NCBI GenBank assembly: GCA_017518935.1
Contig: JAFWTK010000194.1
Coordinates: forward strand, 1 to 49,858
Direction: 5' to 3'
DNA: 49,858 nucleotides
Source: Prevotella sp.
GTDB taxonomy: Bacteria > Bacteroidota > Bacteroidia > Bacteroidales > Bacteroidaceae
Within the stretch, counting starts at the first letter, position 1. Each line of letters starts with the position of its first letter. Position numbers and translations under genes: made by a program. Positions 24,905-32,973 of the stretch are shown here, piece after piece. The notes beneath the pieces were generated by a model. The model ran no database searches. It saw nothing but the letters and a program-made list of their open reading frames with translations, and had not been told where the DNA came from.

Positions 24905-26995
24905 TTATTGATTGTTCTTAATTACTTTCACACATAGCATGGTGAGGTCGTCGTTGGGTTCTGCCCCGTCGCGATGCTTTTCTACCTCCTCGCGCAGCAG
25001 TTCGATGGTCTTCTCGCTGCTCTCGAACGGTGTGGTTTGCAGGATCTGTAACAGACGCTCGTCGCTGAACTGCTCCTGTTGGCGGTTTTCAGCCTCGTTA
25101 AGACCGTCAGTATAGACGAATAGCGGACGGTTCGTGATGTCTGCAATCTCCTCGCCCTCGAACTCCATCCCAGGCCAAAGACCAATAGGAACGTTGGGAA
25201 TCATTTCGATGAACTCTGTGGTGCCGTCGCCGATGAGTACGGGTGGGTTGTGACCTGCATTGCAGAAGAAGAGGTGGCCTGTGGTAAGGTCGATGAGGCC
25301 GAGGAACATGGTGACGAACATGCTACGTTCGTTATCTTCGCCAGAAAGTGCATCGTTGATGCTGGTGGCAATCTCTGCCGGCATCATGCCTTGAGCGGCG
25401 AGGGTGCGGAATAGACGGGTGGCCTGTGCCATGAAGAGAGAAGCCGGTACACCTTTACCAGACACGTCGCCGAGAGCGAAGTAGAGATTGTCGCCAATGA
25501 GTGCGTAGCCGTAGAGGTCACCGCCAACTTCCTTGGCGGGGGTCATCGAGGCATAGAGGTCGAGGTCGGGACGGTCTGGGAAGATACTGGGTACCATTGA
25601 CATCTGAATGTCGCGGGCAATACGGAGGTCACTCTCGATACGCTCCTTGGCGATGGTTGTCTCCTCCAGTTGGTCGTAGGCAGTGAGCAGTTCCTGGTGC
25701 GTCTCTTCCAGTTTCTCATGGGCAATCCTAAGGCGTTTGGCACTGCGGATGCGGAAGAAAAGGAAGATAGCGAGCGACAGCACGATAATCGAGGCAATGA
25801 TAATGATGCCGAGGCGCTGTTGCTGAGCACGTTGGCGCTCTTCCTGCATCTTGATTTCATCTACATGGAGGATGGTATTCATTTCTGCCAACGCCTTCCT
25901 CGTTTCAAAGCCGTTGACGGAGTCCGTCACCTCATACATACGGCTATAGAGTTCAGCCGCTTCACGGAAGCGCTTGGTACTAGCCATGATGACGGCACGT
26001 TGCTTAAGGGTGTTCAAATAGTCGGAAGCCTCACTGATTCCTTCGTACATCAGCATTTGCTGGTCATTGAGTTCCAGAGCCTCGTTATAGTGACCTTGCA
26101 GGATGAGGAGTTTGGCTCGATAAAAAAGCCAGGAACGGAAAGCATAGTGTTCTTCGGGGGAAATAAGTTCACGTGCTTCATCGAGTGTCTGTTCAGCATG
26201 GTCAAGACGATTGAGACCGAGGTCTGCACGGGCACATCCGATTTTATAGTATGCCAGGAGAGGGGTGAGGTCTGGGAGGTTAGTTGAACATACCTTGTCC
26301 ACATAGGCCTTCCATTGCTTCGTCATGTTGTCAAGTTTCTCATACTCTTCTGTGCGCTCGTAAACCTCGGACAGGGAATAGAACAATTCTCCGATTTGTG
26401 ACGGAGGTTCTGCTTGTTTTAGCAGTAACTGGATGCTTTTTTGATAACAGTCAGCAGCCTTGTCCATCATACCCATGTTTACGTAGGCAATACCCATGGC
26501 GTAGTAAGCCTGGCCCATGCCACCTTCATCTTTCCGCTGCATGGCATCACTCTGCATTCTTTCGGCCTCCTGCAGTCCTGTAGTGACATTTCCGTCGTAA
26601 ACGTATGTTCTTACCAACAGTCCCCAGATTTCATAATAGGCTGCCAAGATTCCTGTTTTACTGATGAGGTCAAGGTCTTTTGGGGCATATTTGTAGACTG
26701 AGTCGTTCAGGTCGTTGTTATAAGCAAATATAATTCTGATGATGCGCGCATTGACCTCTTCCAGAATGTCGTTCTGGCGTTGCGTTTCCTCAATAAGGTC
26801 GCAGGCATATTGCCATTGTTCACTAAGGTCACATTGCTCTTCTTGGCTTGCCTGAAATATCTTGTTTCGTAAGGTAATGCGGTCTTTTCCTTTTTTCGAG
26901 GAAAGTTCCTTCTTGTATTCCTCAAGGTTTTTTGCTGGCAGCAGGATTGCTGTCATCAGAAAAAGGATGCTGGCTATGGTTCGGTATGGAATCAT
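24905..26995 (-). CDS. TPR-containing SpoIIE-type PP2C phosphatase, membrane-bound
   Basis: The protein has 696 residues from the ATG at 26995, chosen because GGGAG lies at 27001-27006 and a signal-like stretch follows (IASILFLMTAILLPA). An upstream ATG at 27025 would overlap the mlaF end. Residues about 20-370 are helical TPR-like repeats (GQAYYAMGIAYVNMGMMDKA), expected in the periplasm. One transmembrane helix (LGIIIIASIIVLSLAIFLFF) leads to a coiled coil and the cytoplasmic SpoIIE domain (about 470-690). Its metal-site motifs are KEVGGDLYGY, LGDVSGKGVPASLFMA, FCNAGHNPP and NDDLTMLCV. It should dephosphorylate the downstream STAS protein in response to an external signal. It starts 13 nt after mlaF. 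Confidence 0.9.
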   Translation of the reverse strand: MIPYRTIASILFLMTAILLPAKNLEEYKKELSSKKGKDRITLRNKIFQASQEEQCDLSEQWQYACDLIEETQRQNDILEEVNARIIRIIFAYNNDLNDSVYKYAPKDLDLISKTGILAAYYEIWGLLVRTYVYDGNVTTGLQEAERMQSDAMQRKDEGGMGQAYYAMGIAYVNMGMMDKAADCYQKSIQLLLKQAEPPSQIGELFYSLSEVYERTEEYEKLDNMTKQWKAYVDKVCSTNLPDLTPLLAYYKIGCARADLGLNRLDHAEQTLDEARELISPEEHYAFRSWLFYRAKLLILQGHYNEALELNDQQMLMYEGISEASDYLNTLKQRAVIMASTKRFREAAELYSRMYEVTDSVNGFETRKALAEMNTILHVDEIKMQEERQRAQQQRLGIIIIASIIVLSLAIFLFFRIRSAKRLRIAHEKLEETHQELLTAYDQLEETTIAKERIESDLRIARDIQMSMVPSIFPDRPDLDLYASMTPAKEVGGDLYGYALIGDNLYFALGDVSGKGVPASLFMAQATRLFRTLAAQGMMPAEIATSINDALSGEDNERSMFVTMFLGLIDLTTGHLFFCNAGHNPPVLIGDGTTEFIEMIPNVPIGLWPGMEFEGEEIADITNRPLFVYTDGLNEAENRQQEQFSDERLLQILQTTPFESSEKTIELLREEVEKHRDGAEPNDDLTMLCVKVIKNNQ

Positions 26996-27008
26996 GTTTT
27001 CTCCCTTT

Positions 27009-27782
27009 TTATAGGTCAAGCCCATTATTAATGACGACTTGACGCATATTTTTCAGCAAGTCACTGGCAAAGATGAAATCGGTCAGGCGTTCGTTGGTGG
27101 ACTTCATTATCTGACTGCTCTCACCCTGCCATTCCTTCTCACCCTCGTAGATGAAGATGATGTTCTCGCCGATACCCATGACGGAATTCATGTCGTGGGT
27201 ATTGATGATGGTGGTAATGTTAAACTCCTTGGTGATACCCTGAAGCAGGTCGTCAATGACGAGCGAAGTCTTGGGGTCTAGGCCTGAGTTGGGCTCGTCG
27301 CAGAAGAGATACTTGGGGTTGAGGGCGATGGCACGGGCGATGGCGACGCGCTTTTGCATACCACCAGATATTTCGCCAGGGAACTTCTCCTCGGCCCCGT
27401 CGAGGTTAACGCGGTCCAGACAGTCCATGGCGCGTTTAGTCCTTTCGCGAAGGGTCATCGTGGAGAACATGTCGAGAGGGAACATGACATTTTCAAGGAC
27501 GGTGAGGGAATCGAAAAGGGCGGCGCTCTGGAAGATCATGCCCATTTCACGGCGCATCATCACCTTCTCATGCTTGGACATCTTAACAAAGTCGCGCCCG
27601 TCGTAAAGCACCTGACCGCTGGTGGGATCAAGTAGTCCCACAAGGTTCTTCATCAGTACGGTCTTGCCGCTTCCACTACGACCGATGATGAGGTTGGTCT
27701 TACCATCCTCAAACACGGTGCAGATATTCTTTAGCACTTCTCTGCCCTCAAATGACTTGTATAGATTCTTGACTTCAATCAT
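27009..27782 (-). CDS. mlaF: Phospholipid-transport ABC ATP-binding protein (MlaF-like)
   Basis: This 257-residue cytoplasmic ATPase has Walker A GRSGSGKTVLMKNL (about 34-47), signature ISGGMQKRVAIARA and Walker B FCDEPNSGLDP. The phrase SGGMQKR and the order with MlaE are typical of the Mla/Mkl group that moves phospholipids between the membranes. The start overlaps the mlaE-like gene by ATGA. No MlaD gene lies next to it, so the MCE partner must be elsewhere or absent. The last residues (MRQVVINNGLDL) are divergent. Confidence 0.9.
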   Translation of the reverse strand: MIEVKNLYKSFEGREVLKNICTVFEDGKTNLIIGRSGSGKTVLMKNLVGLLDPTSGQVLYDGRDFVKMSKHEKVMMRREMGMIFQSAALFDSLTVLENVMFPLDMFSTMTLRERTKRAMDCLDRVNLDGAEEKFPGEISGGMQKRVAIARAIALNPKYLFCDEPNSGLDPKTSLVIDDLLQGITKEFNITTIINTHDMNSVMGIGENIIFIYEGEKEWQGESSQIMKSTNERLTDFIFASDLLKNMRQVVINNGLDL

Positions 27783-28525
27783 GACAATAGTTGGGTTAGA
27801 AAGACATCACTGAAGAGAATCAGTATACTGGAGGTGACCACGGCATCGGTACTTGCCTTACCGACATTGACGCTGCCGCCCTCGACGGTATAGCCGCAGA
27901 AGGCAGGAACACTGGAGATGATGAAGGCAAAGAACTGGCTCTTGATAATGCTCATCCAGAGGAACCAAGGCACGAAGTCGTGCTGGAGACCCGCCGTCAG
28001 GTCATCGGGCGGTAGGATATGTCCGATATAGGAGGTAGCGTAGGCACCTAATATACCGGTGGCAGACGAGAAGATGACAAGAAACGGCATGATGGTCAAC
28101 ATGCCCATGATCTTAGGGAGAATCAGGTAAGAGGCCGAGTTGACACCCATGATTTCAAGGGCATCGATTTGTTGTGTGACGCGCATCGTGCCTAATTCAG
28201 AGGCGATGTTGGAACCCACCTTCCCGGCCAGGATCAAGCACATGATACTGCTGGAGAATTCGAGAAGCAGAATCTCGCGGGTGGTGTAGCCCGATACCCA
28301 ACGAGGCATCCAGGGACTCTGGATGTTTAGTTTCATCTGAATGCAGATGACAGCTCCTATAAAGAAGGAGATGATGAGGACGATACCAATGGAGTTGACG
28401 CCTAACTGTGCCATCTCCTTGACATATTGCTTGAGGAACATCCTGAGTCGTTCGGGGCGTGAAAAGGTGCGTCCCATCAACATCAGGTACCGTCCGAATA
28501 TAGCCAGATATTTGAGTATCATCAT
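27779..28525 (-). CDS. mlaE: MlaE-family ABC permease
   Basis: This 248-residue integral membrane protein has about five hydrophobic segments. The family's conserved cytoplasmic loop is LAGKVGSNIASELGTMRVTQ followed by QIDALEIMGVN (about 112-140). It forms the membrane part of a phospholipid ABC transporter with MlaF. It is the first gene of the minus-strand operon, with a promoter at 28549-28556 and lptB diverging from it. Either of two adjacent ATG codons could be used. Confidence 0.92.
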   Translation of the reverse strand: MMILKYLAIFGRYLMLMGRTFSRPERLRMFLKQYVKEMAQLGVNSIGIVLIISFFIGAVICIQMKLNIQSPWMPRWVSGYTTREILLLEFSSSIMCLILAGKVGSNIASELGTMRVTQQIDALEIMGVNSASYLILPKIMGMLTIMPFLVIFSSATGILGAYATSYIGHILPPDDLTAGLQHDFVPWFLWMSIIKSQFFAFIISSVPAFCGYTVEGGSVNVGKASTDAVVTSSILILFSDVFLTQLLS

Positions 28526-28548
28526 TCTCTTGTTCCCTTATTTGGGTG

Positions 28549-28556
28549 CAAAGGTA
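28549..28556 (-). promoter_or_regulatory. -7 promoter element of the mlaEF/partner-switch operon
   Basis: The minus strand reads TACCTTTG, 23 nt before the mlaE ATG. It is the only clear promoter I see ahead of the six genes, supporting one transcript to the terminator at 23131. Confidence 0.6.
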
Positions 28557-28598
28557 CTAAATAATTCTTAATTATAAGTATTTCTTTCTTTTTTTTTG

Positions 28599-28606
28599 TA
28601 CCTTTG
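28599..28606 (+). promoter_or_regulatory. -7 promoter element of lptB
   Basis: TACCTTTG, 20 nt before the lptB ATG, is preceded by a T-rich tract with no clear -33 TTTG. It is divergent from the mlaE promoter. Confidence 0.6.
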
Positions 28607-28626
28607 CAGCCAATTAGCAGCCGAAT

Positions 28627-29439
28627 ATGGAAGAAATGACAACAAATAATGAGCGTCTGGTACTTCGGACGGAAGGACTGGTGAAACGCTATGGGAAGCG
28701 TACTGTGGTCAATGATGTGAGTTTCGATGTGAAGCAGGGGGAGATTGTGGGACTGCTCGGTCCGAATGGTGCAGGCAAGACCACCTCTTTCTACATGACT
28801 ACGGGGCTGGTTGTGCCTAATGGCGGTCATATCTATTTAGGTGATGAGGAGGTCACCACTTATCCGGTCTACAAACGGGCTCGTGCAGGTATCGGCTATC
28901 TGGCACAGGAAGCGTCCGTGTTCCGTAAGATGAGCGTGGAGGACAATATCCTGTCGGTTCTGGAGATGACAGGCAAGCCTCGCGATTATCAGTTGCAGAA
29001 ACTGGAAAGCCTGATTAGTGAATTCCGTTTGGGTAAGGTGCGCAAAAACAAGGGAGATCAACTTTCCGGCGGTGAGCGTCGTAGAACGGAAATCGCTCGT
29101 TGCCTGGCCATTGAGCCGAAGTTTATCATGTTAGACGAGCCGTTTGCCGGTGTAGATCCCATTGCTGTGGAGGATATTCAACAGATTGTGTGGCATCTGA
29201 AGTACCGTAACATCGGCATACTGATTACCGACCATAACGTGGACGAGACATTGGCTATTACAGACCGTGCCTATCTGCTCTTTGAGGGGCGCATTCTGTT
29301 CCAGGGTACACCGGAAGAACTGGCTGCCAACAAGGTGGTGCGCGAGAAATACCTTACAGAATCCTTCGAGTTGCGTAAGAAAGACTTCCAGTTGTTGGAT
29401 GAAGAACGGAAGGTCCGTGAGGATGGTGAGGAACGTTAA
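28627..29439 (+). CDS. lptB: LPS export ABC transporter ATP-binding protein
   Basis: This 270-residue cytoplasmic ATPase powers LPS extraction by LptFG. Walker A is [13 protein letters not shown] (about 45-57), the signature is [14 protein letters not shown], and Walker B with D-loop is [19 protein letters not shown]. The Q-loop region [18 protein letters not shown] is strongly LptB-like. The tail beyond about residue 245 is charged and somewhat longer than in E. coli LptB. It is transcribed away from the mla operon, so two envelope lipid systems share one divergent control region. Confidence 0.94.
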   Translation: MEEMTTNNERLVLRTEGLVKRYGKRTVVNDVSFDVKQGEIVGLLGPNGAGKTTSFYMTTGLVVPNGGHIYLGDEEVTTYPVYKRARAGIGYLAQEASVFRKMSVEDNILSVLEMTGKPRDYQLQKLESLISEFRLGKVRKNKGDQLSGGERRRTEIARCLAIEPKFIMLDEPFAGVDPIAVEDIQQIVWHLKYRNIGILITDHNVDETLAITDRAYLLFEGRILFQGTPEELAANKVVREKYLTESFELRKKDFQLLDEERKVREDGEER

Positions 29440-29476
29440 AATTTCCAAATTATGCTTTTTTTCGGCTGAGATTGCG

Positions 29477-29484
29477 TAATTTTG
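29477..29484 (+). promoter_or_regulatory. Putative -7 promoter element of tig
   Basis: TAATTTTG matches TAnnTTTG in the 88-nt gap between lptB and tig, 43 nt before the ATG. The -33 element is unclear (T-rich, no exact TTTG). Confidence 0.45.
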
Positions 29485-29527
29485 CACCTCCAAATTGAGA
29501 TATATAATTAATAAGGTATAGAAAAAG

Positions 29528-30889
29528 ATGAAAATTTCATTTGAATGCGCCGATAAGATCAACGGTCTGTTGACGATGACTGTTGAACCGGCAGACTACC
29601 AGGAAAAGGTAGAGAAGACACTGAAGGATTATCGTAAGAAGGCACAAGTGCCAGGTTTCCGTCCCGGTAATGTTCCTATGGGACTTATCAAGAAGCAATA
29701 CGGTACCGCCGTGAAGGTGGAAGAGGTTAATAAACTGTTGGGTGAGAAACTCTATGAGTATGTGCGTGAGAACAAGATTCAGATGCTGGGTGACCCCTTG
29801 CCTAATACCGAGAAGCAGCAACCTCAAGACTTTGAGAAGGAGGGTGACCTGACCTTTGTGTTTGATATTGCTGTGGCTCCGGCATTCGAGGCTAAGTTGA
29901 GCGGACGAGACAAGATTACTTATTATACCATCACTGTTGACGACAAGATGATTGACCAGCAGGTGAGTATGTATGCTTCACAGGCAGGAGAGTTTGTCAA
30001 GGCCGAGGTGTTCAGTGGTAATGACACGCTGACAGGTGACCTGCGTGAGTTGGATAAGAAGGGAAATACCCTGGAGGGGGGTATCACCACTGAAGGCGGC
30101 ATGATTATGCCTGCCTATATCAAGGAAGACAAGCAGAAGAAACTTTTCGACGGTTGTAAGCCCGGCGACATCATCACCTTTAATCCCAAAAAGGCTTATC
30201 CCGATAATGATGCTGAGGTGGCTGCCTTGTTGAAGGTGGACAAGGAGAAGGTGAAGGACCTGATATCGGACTTCAGTTTCCAGATTATCGAGATTCGTCA
30301 TTTCCAGCCAGCAGAGGTGAATCAGGCCCTGTTCGACAGAGTGTTCGGCGAAGGTACAGTGAGCGACGAAAAGGGCTTCCGTGAGAAGATCGCCGAGCAA
30401 CTCAAGGCCCAGTTCGCTGGAAGCAGCGATTATAAGTTTATGCTGGATGTCCGTGAGCATCTAGAGAAGAAGGTCGGTAAACTGGAATTTCCAGAGGCTC
30501 TGTTGAAGCGTATCATGCAGAACAACAACAAGGATAAGGAGGCAGACTTTGTGGAGAAGAATTTTGAGGCCAGCATCCAGGAACTGGAATGGCATCTCAT
30601 CAAGGAGCAGATTGTGGCTGCCCAGCAGATTGAAATAAAGGACGAAGACCTGAAGGAAGTGGCCAAGAGTGCCATCCGTGCGCAGTTCGCCCAGTACGGT
30701 ATGAGCAATGTGCCCGAAGATGTCATAGAGAATTATGCCGCCGAGCAGTTGAAGAAACGTGAGAACATTGATAATTTTGTGGACCGCGCCGTCGACATGA
30801 AGTTGACGGAAGTACTCAAAACAGTGGTCAAACTGGAGGAAAAATCAGTCACTTTTGAGGAGTTTAATAAGTTGATGGAGAGAAAATAA
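29528..30889 (+). CDS. tig: Trigger factor
   Basis: This 453-residue ribosome-bound chaperone starts with the N-terminal domain (about 1-140), whose ribosome-binding loop region reads VPGFRPGNVPMGLIKKQYG, close to the GFRxGKxP signature. The middle FKBP-like region (about 150-250) is weakly conserved, so PPIase activity is uncertain. The C-terminal helical domain runs to the end. The length is normal. It precedes clpP-clpX as in many bacteria, but with its own promoter and a 126-nt gap that holds the clpP control region. Confidence 0.93.
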   Translation: MKISFECADKINGLLTMTVEPADYQEKVEKTLKDYRKKAQVPGFRPGNVPMGLIKKQYGTAVKVEEVNKLLGEKLYEYVRENKIQMLGDPLPNTEKQQPQDFEKEGDLTFVFDIAVAPAFEAKLSGRDKITYYTITVDDKMIDQQVSMYASQAGEFVKAEVFSGNDTLTGDLRELDKKGNTLEGGITTEGGMIMPAYIKEDKQKKLFDGCKPGDIITFNPKKAYPDNDAEVAALLKVDKEKVKDLISDFSFQIIEIRHFQPAEVNQALFDRVFGEGTVSDEKGFREKIAEQLKAQFAGSSDYKFMLDVREHLEKKVGKLEFPEALLKRIMQNNNKDKEADFVEKNFEASIQELEWHLIKEQIVAAQQIEIKDEDLKEVAKSAIRAQFAQYGMSNVPEDVIENYAAEQLKKRENIDNFVDRAVDMKLTEVLKTVVKLEEKSVTFEEFNKLMERK

Positions 30890-30917
30890 GTTTTTTTACG
30901 AAAAAATAACTCCATTT

Positions 30918-30951
30918 TTTGAAGGGTTATCGACTTTTTTGTTTATCTTTG
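30918..30951 (+). promoter_or_regulatory. clpP promoter (TTTG ... TATCTTTG)
   Basis: TTTG at 30918-30921 and TATCTTTG at 30944-30951 have a 22-nt spacer. Between the two elements lies one arm of an inverted repeat (30925-30934), so the promoter probably carries an operator. Confidence 0.65.
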
Positions 30952-30983
30952 TGTCCCAATATGCAAGATAAAAGGTCGATAAC
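30925..30983. promoter_or_regulatory. Inverted repeat flanking the clpP -7 element, operator candidate
   Basis: GGTTATCGAC (30925-30934) and GTCGATAACC (30974-30983) are perfect 10-bp inverted copies, 39 nt apart. The right copy also sits in a local palindrome, AAAAGGT-cgata-ACCTTTT (30969-30987). One copy lies between the -33 and -7 elements, the other in the 5' leader. This suits a dimeric regulator binding two sites, or an mRNA structure. Confidence 0.55.
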
Positions 30984-31015
30984 CTTTTAATCGTATAAAG
31001 AAAGGAAGATAGAAC

Positions 31016-31687
31016 ATGATGAAGAATGACTTTAGAAAATATGCTGTAGGGCATTTAGGAATGGATGGTCTGACGCTTGATGAGATGATGAGGGCTCAGG
31101 CACAGTATCTGAATCCGTATATCCTTGAGGAGCGTCAGTTGAACGTCACTCAGATGGATGTGTTCTCGCGATTGATGATGGACCGCATCATTTTTCTCGG
31201 TACGCAGATAGATGACTATACCGCTAACACGTTACAGGCTCAATTACTCTACCTCGACTCCGTGGATTCTGGCAAAGATATCTCTATTTATATCAACAGC
31301 CCTGGCGGTAGTGTGACGGCAGGACTCGGTATCTATGACACGATGCAGTTCATCTCCAGTGATGTCGCTACCATATGCACTGGTATGGCAGCCTCGATGG
31401 GTGCTGTCCTGCTGGTGGCAGGTACAGAGGGTAAACGTTCCGCGCTGCCTCATAGCCGGGTGATGATTCATCAGCCGTTGGGTGGCGTGCAGGGTCAGGC
31501 TTCAGATATCGAGATCGAAGCCAAAGAAATCCTGAAATTCAAGAAGGAGTTGTATACGATTATCTCCAACCACTCGCATACCCCCTACGAGAAAGTATAT
31601 GCTGACTCTGACCGTAACTATTGGATGACGGCAGAGGAAGCCAAGGAATATGGCATGATTGACAACGTATTGACGAGGAAAGGATAA
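31016..31687 (+). CDS. clpP: ATP-dependent Clp protease proteolytic subunit
   Basis: This 223-residue serine protease forms the ClpP barrel. The catalytic Ser127 is in [11 protein letters not shown] and His152 in MIHQPLGG; the third residue is an Asp further on. The N-terminal extension of about 30 residues before the core is longer than in E. coli and ends in a probable processing region. Two adjacent ATG codons start the frame. clpX follows 2 nt after the stop, and recQ after that, so the three genes are likely co-transcribed from the promoter at 30918. Confidence 0.96.
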   Translation: MMKNDFRKYAVGHLGMDGLTLDEMMRAQAQYLNPYILEERQLNVTQMDVFSRLMMDRIIFLGTQIDDYTANTLQAQLLYLDSVDSGKDISIYINSPGGSVTAGLGIYDTMQFISSDVATICTGMAASMGAVLLVAGTEGKRSALPHSRVMIHQPLGGVQGQASDIEIEAKEILKFKKELYTIISNHSHTPYEKVYADSDRNYWMTAEEAKEYGMIDNVLTRKG

Positions 31688-31689
31688 GG

Positions 31690-32943
31690 ATGGTGAAGAA
31701 AGGTGTATGTAGTTTCTGCGGAAGGACGGAAAGAGAGGTCAGACTGCTGATAACGGGACTCAACGGTTATATCTGTGAGGACTGTGCCCAGCAGGCCTAT
31801 CAGATTGTTCAGCAGCAGGACTGGATGCAGGAGACCAAGTCTCATGAGACGAATGGGGTACATCGGTTTAATGGGGGTGCGAAGGAGCGGATCCCCAAGC
31901 CTCAAGAAATCAAATCCTATCTTGACCAATATGTCATTGGCCAGGATGAGGCCAAGCGTTATTTATCTGTGGCAGTCTATAATCATTATAAGCGGCTCCA
32001 ACAGCCTTCTAGTGCCGACGAGGTGGAGATTGAGAAGAGCAATATTATCATGGTAGGCTCGACAGGAACAGGCAAGACGCTCCTTGCCAGAACCATTGCC
32101 AGACTCCTTGATGTGCCGTTTACGATTGTCGACGCCACGGTGTTTACAGAGGCCGGCTACGTGGGCGAGGATGTGGAAAGTATCCTGACCCGTCTGTTGC
32201 AGGTGGCCGACTATGATGTGAACGCTGCCCAGCGTGGTATTGTGTTTATCGACGAGATCGACAAGATTGCCCGTAAGGCGGACAATCCCTCAATTACCCG
32301 TGATGTCAGTGGCGAGGGTGTTCAGCAAGGACTTCTGAAATTGTTGGAGGGCACGACCGTCAATGTGCCGCCCAAGGGTGGGAGGAAGCATCCTGATCAG
32401 GAATATATTCAGTTAGACACCCGCAACATCCTGTTTATCTGTGGTGGTGCCTTCGACGGTATCGAGCGAAAGATAGCGCAACGGATGAACACCCATGTGG
32501 TGGGATATAATTCCGTACAGAATGTCGCTAAAATTGACAAAGCAAACCTGATGCAGTATATCGTGCCGCAGGACTTGAAGTCATTCGGGCTCATCCCTGA
32601 GATTATCGGACGACTGCCAGTGCTGACTTATCTGAATCCACTCGACCGTGAGGCTTTGGAAAAGATTCTCGTGGAACCGAAGAACTCCATTATCCGTCAG
32701 TACGTGAAACTCTTTGAGATGGATGGCATCCAACTCACGTTTACGCCTGAGGCACTGAAAATCATTGTTGACAAGGCTGTGGAGTATAAACTCGGGGCTC
32801 GTGGGCTCCGGTCGATTGTGGAGAATATCATGATGGATACTATGTTTGATGCCCCATCGAAAAAGATAAAGAAATTTGAGGTAACGGCGGACTTTGCCAG
32901 AAAACAACTGGAAAAGTCCCATTTACAGAAATTAGCCTCATGA
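31690..32943 (+). CDS. clpX: ATP-dependent Clp protease ATP-binding subunit
   Basis: This 417-residue AAA+ unfoldase feeds ClpP. The N-terminal zinc-binding domain has [11 protein letters not shown] and YICEDC (four Cys). Walker A is [13 protein letters not shown] (about 118-130), the pore loop GYVGEDVES, Walker [12 protein letters not shown], and sensor 2 region [12 protein letters not shown]. The length is standard. It starts 2 nt after clpP. Confidence 0.97.
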   Translation: MVKKGVCSFCGRTEREVRLLITGLNGYICEDCAQQAYQIVQQQDWMQETKSHETNGVHRFNGGAKERIPKPQEIKSYLDQYVIGQDEAKRYLSVAVYNHYKRLQQPSSADEVEIEKSNIIMVGSTGTGKTLLARTIARLLDVPFTIVDATVFTEAGYVGEDVESILTRLLQVADYDVNAAQRGIVFIDEIDKIARKADNPSITRDVSGEGVQQGLLKLLEGTTVNVPPKGGRKHPDQEYIQLDTRNILFICGGAFDGIERKIAQRMNTHVVGYNSVQNVAKIDKANLMQYIVPQDLKSFGLIPEIIGRLPVLTYLNPLDREALEKILVEPKNSIIRQYVKLFEMDGIQLTFTPEALKIIVDKAVEYKLGARGLRSIVENIMMDTMFDAPSKKIKKFEVTADFARKQLEKSHLQKLAS

Positions 32944-32948
32944 TAGAA

Positions 32949-32962
32949 GTGAAAAGTGAGTA
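32949..32962 (+). repeat. (GTGAAAA)n 7-bp repeat, copy 4
   Basis: Two units (GTGAAAA, GTGAGTA) lie in the short clpX-recQ gap. The second unit creates a GTG that extends the recQ frame artificially. Confidence 0.5.
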
Positions 32963-32973
32963 GGAGGAAATAT

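Noticed and set aside
32956..32973. GTG start for recQ
   Set aside because: The GTG is made by the 7-bp repeat, and a better ATG with AGGAGG upstream lies at 32974.
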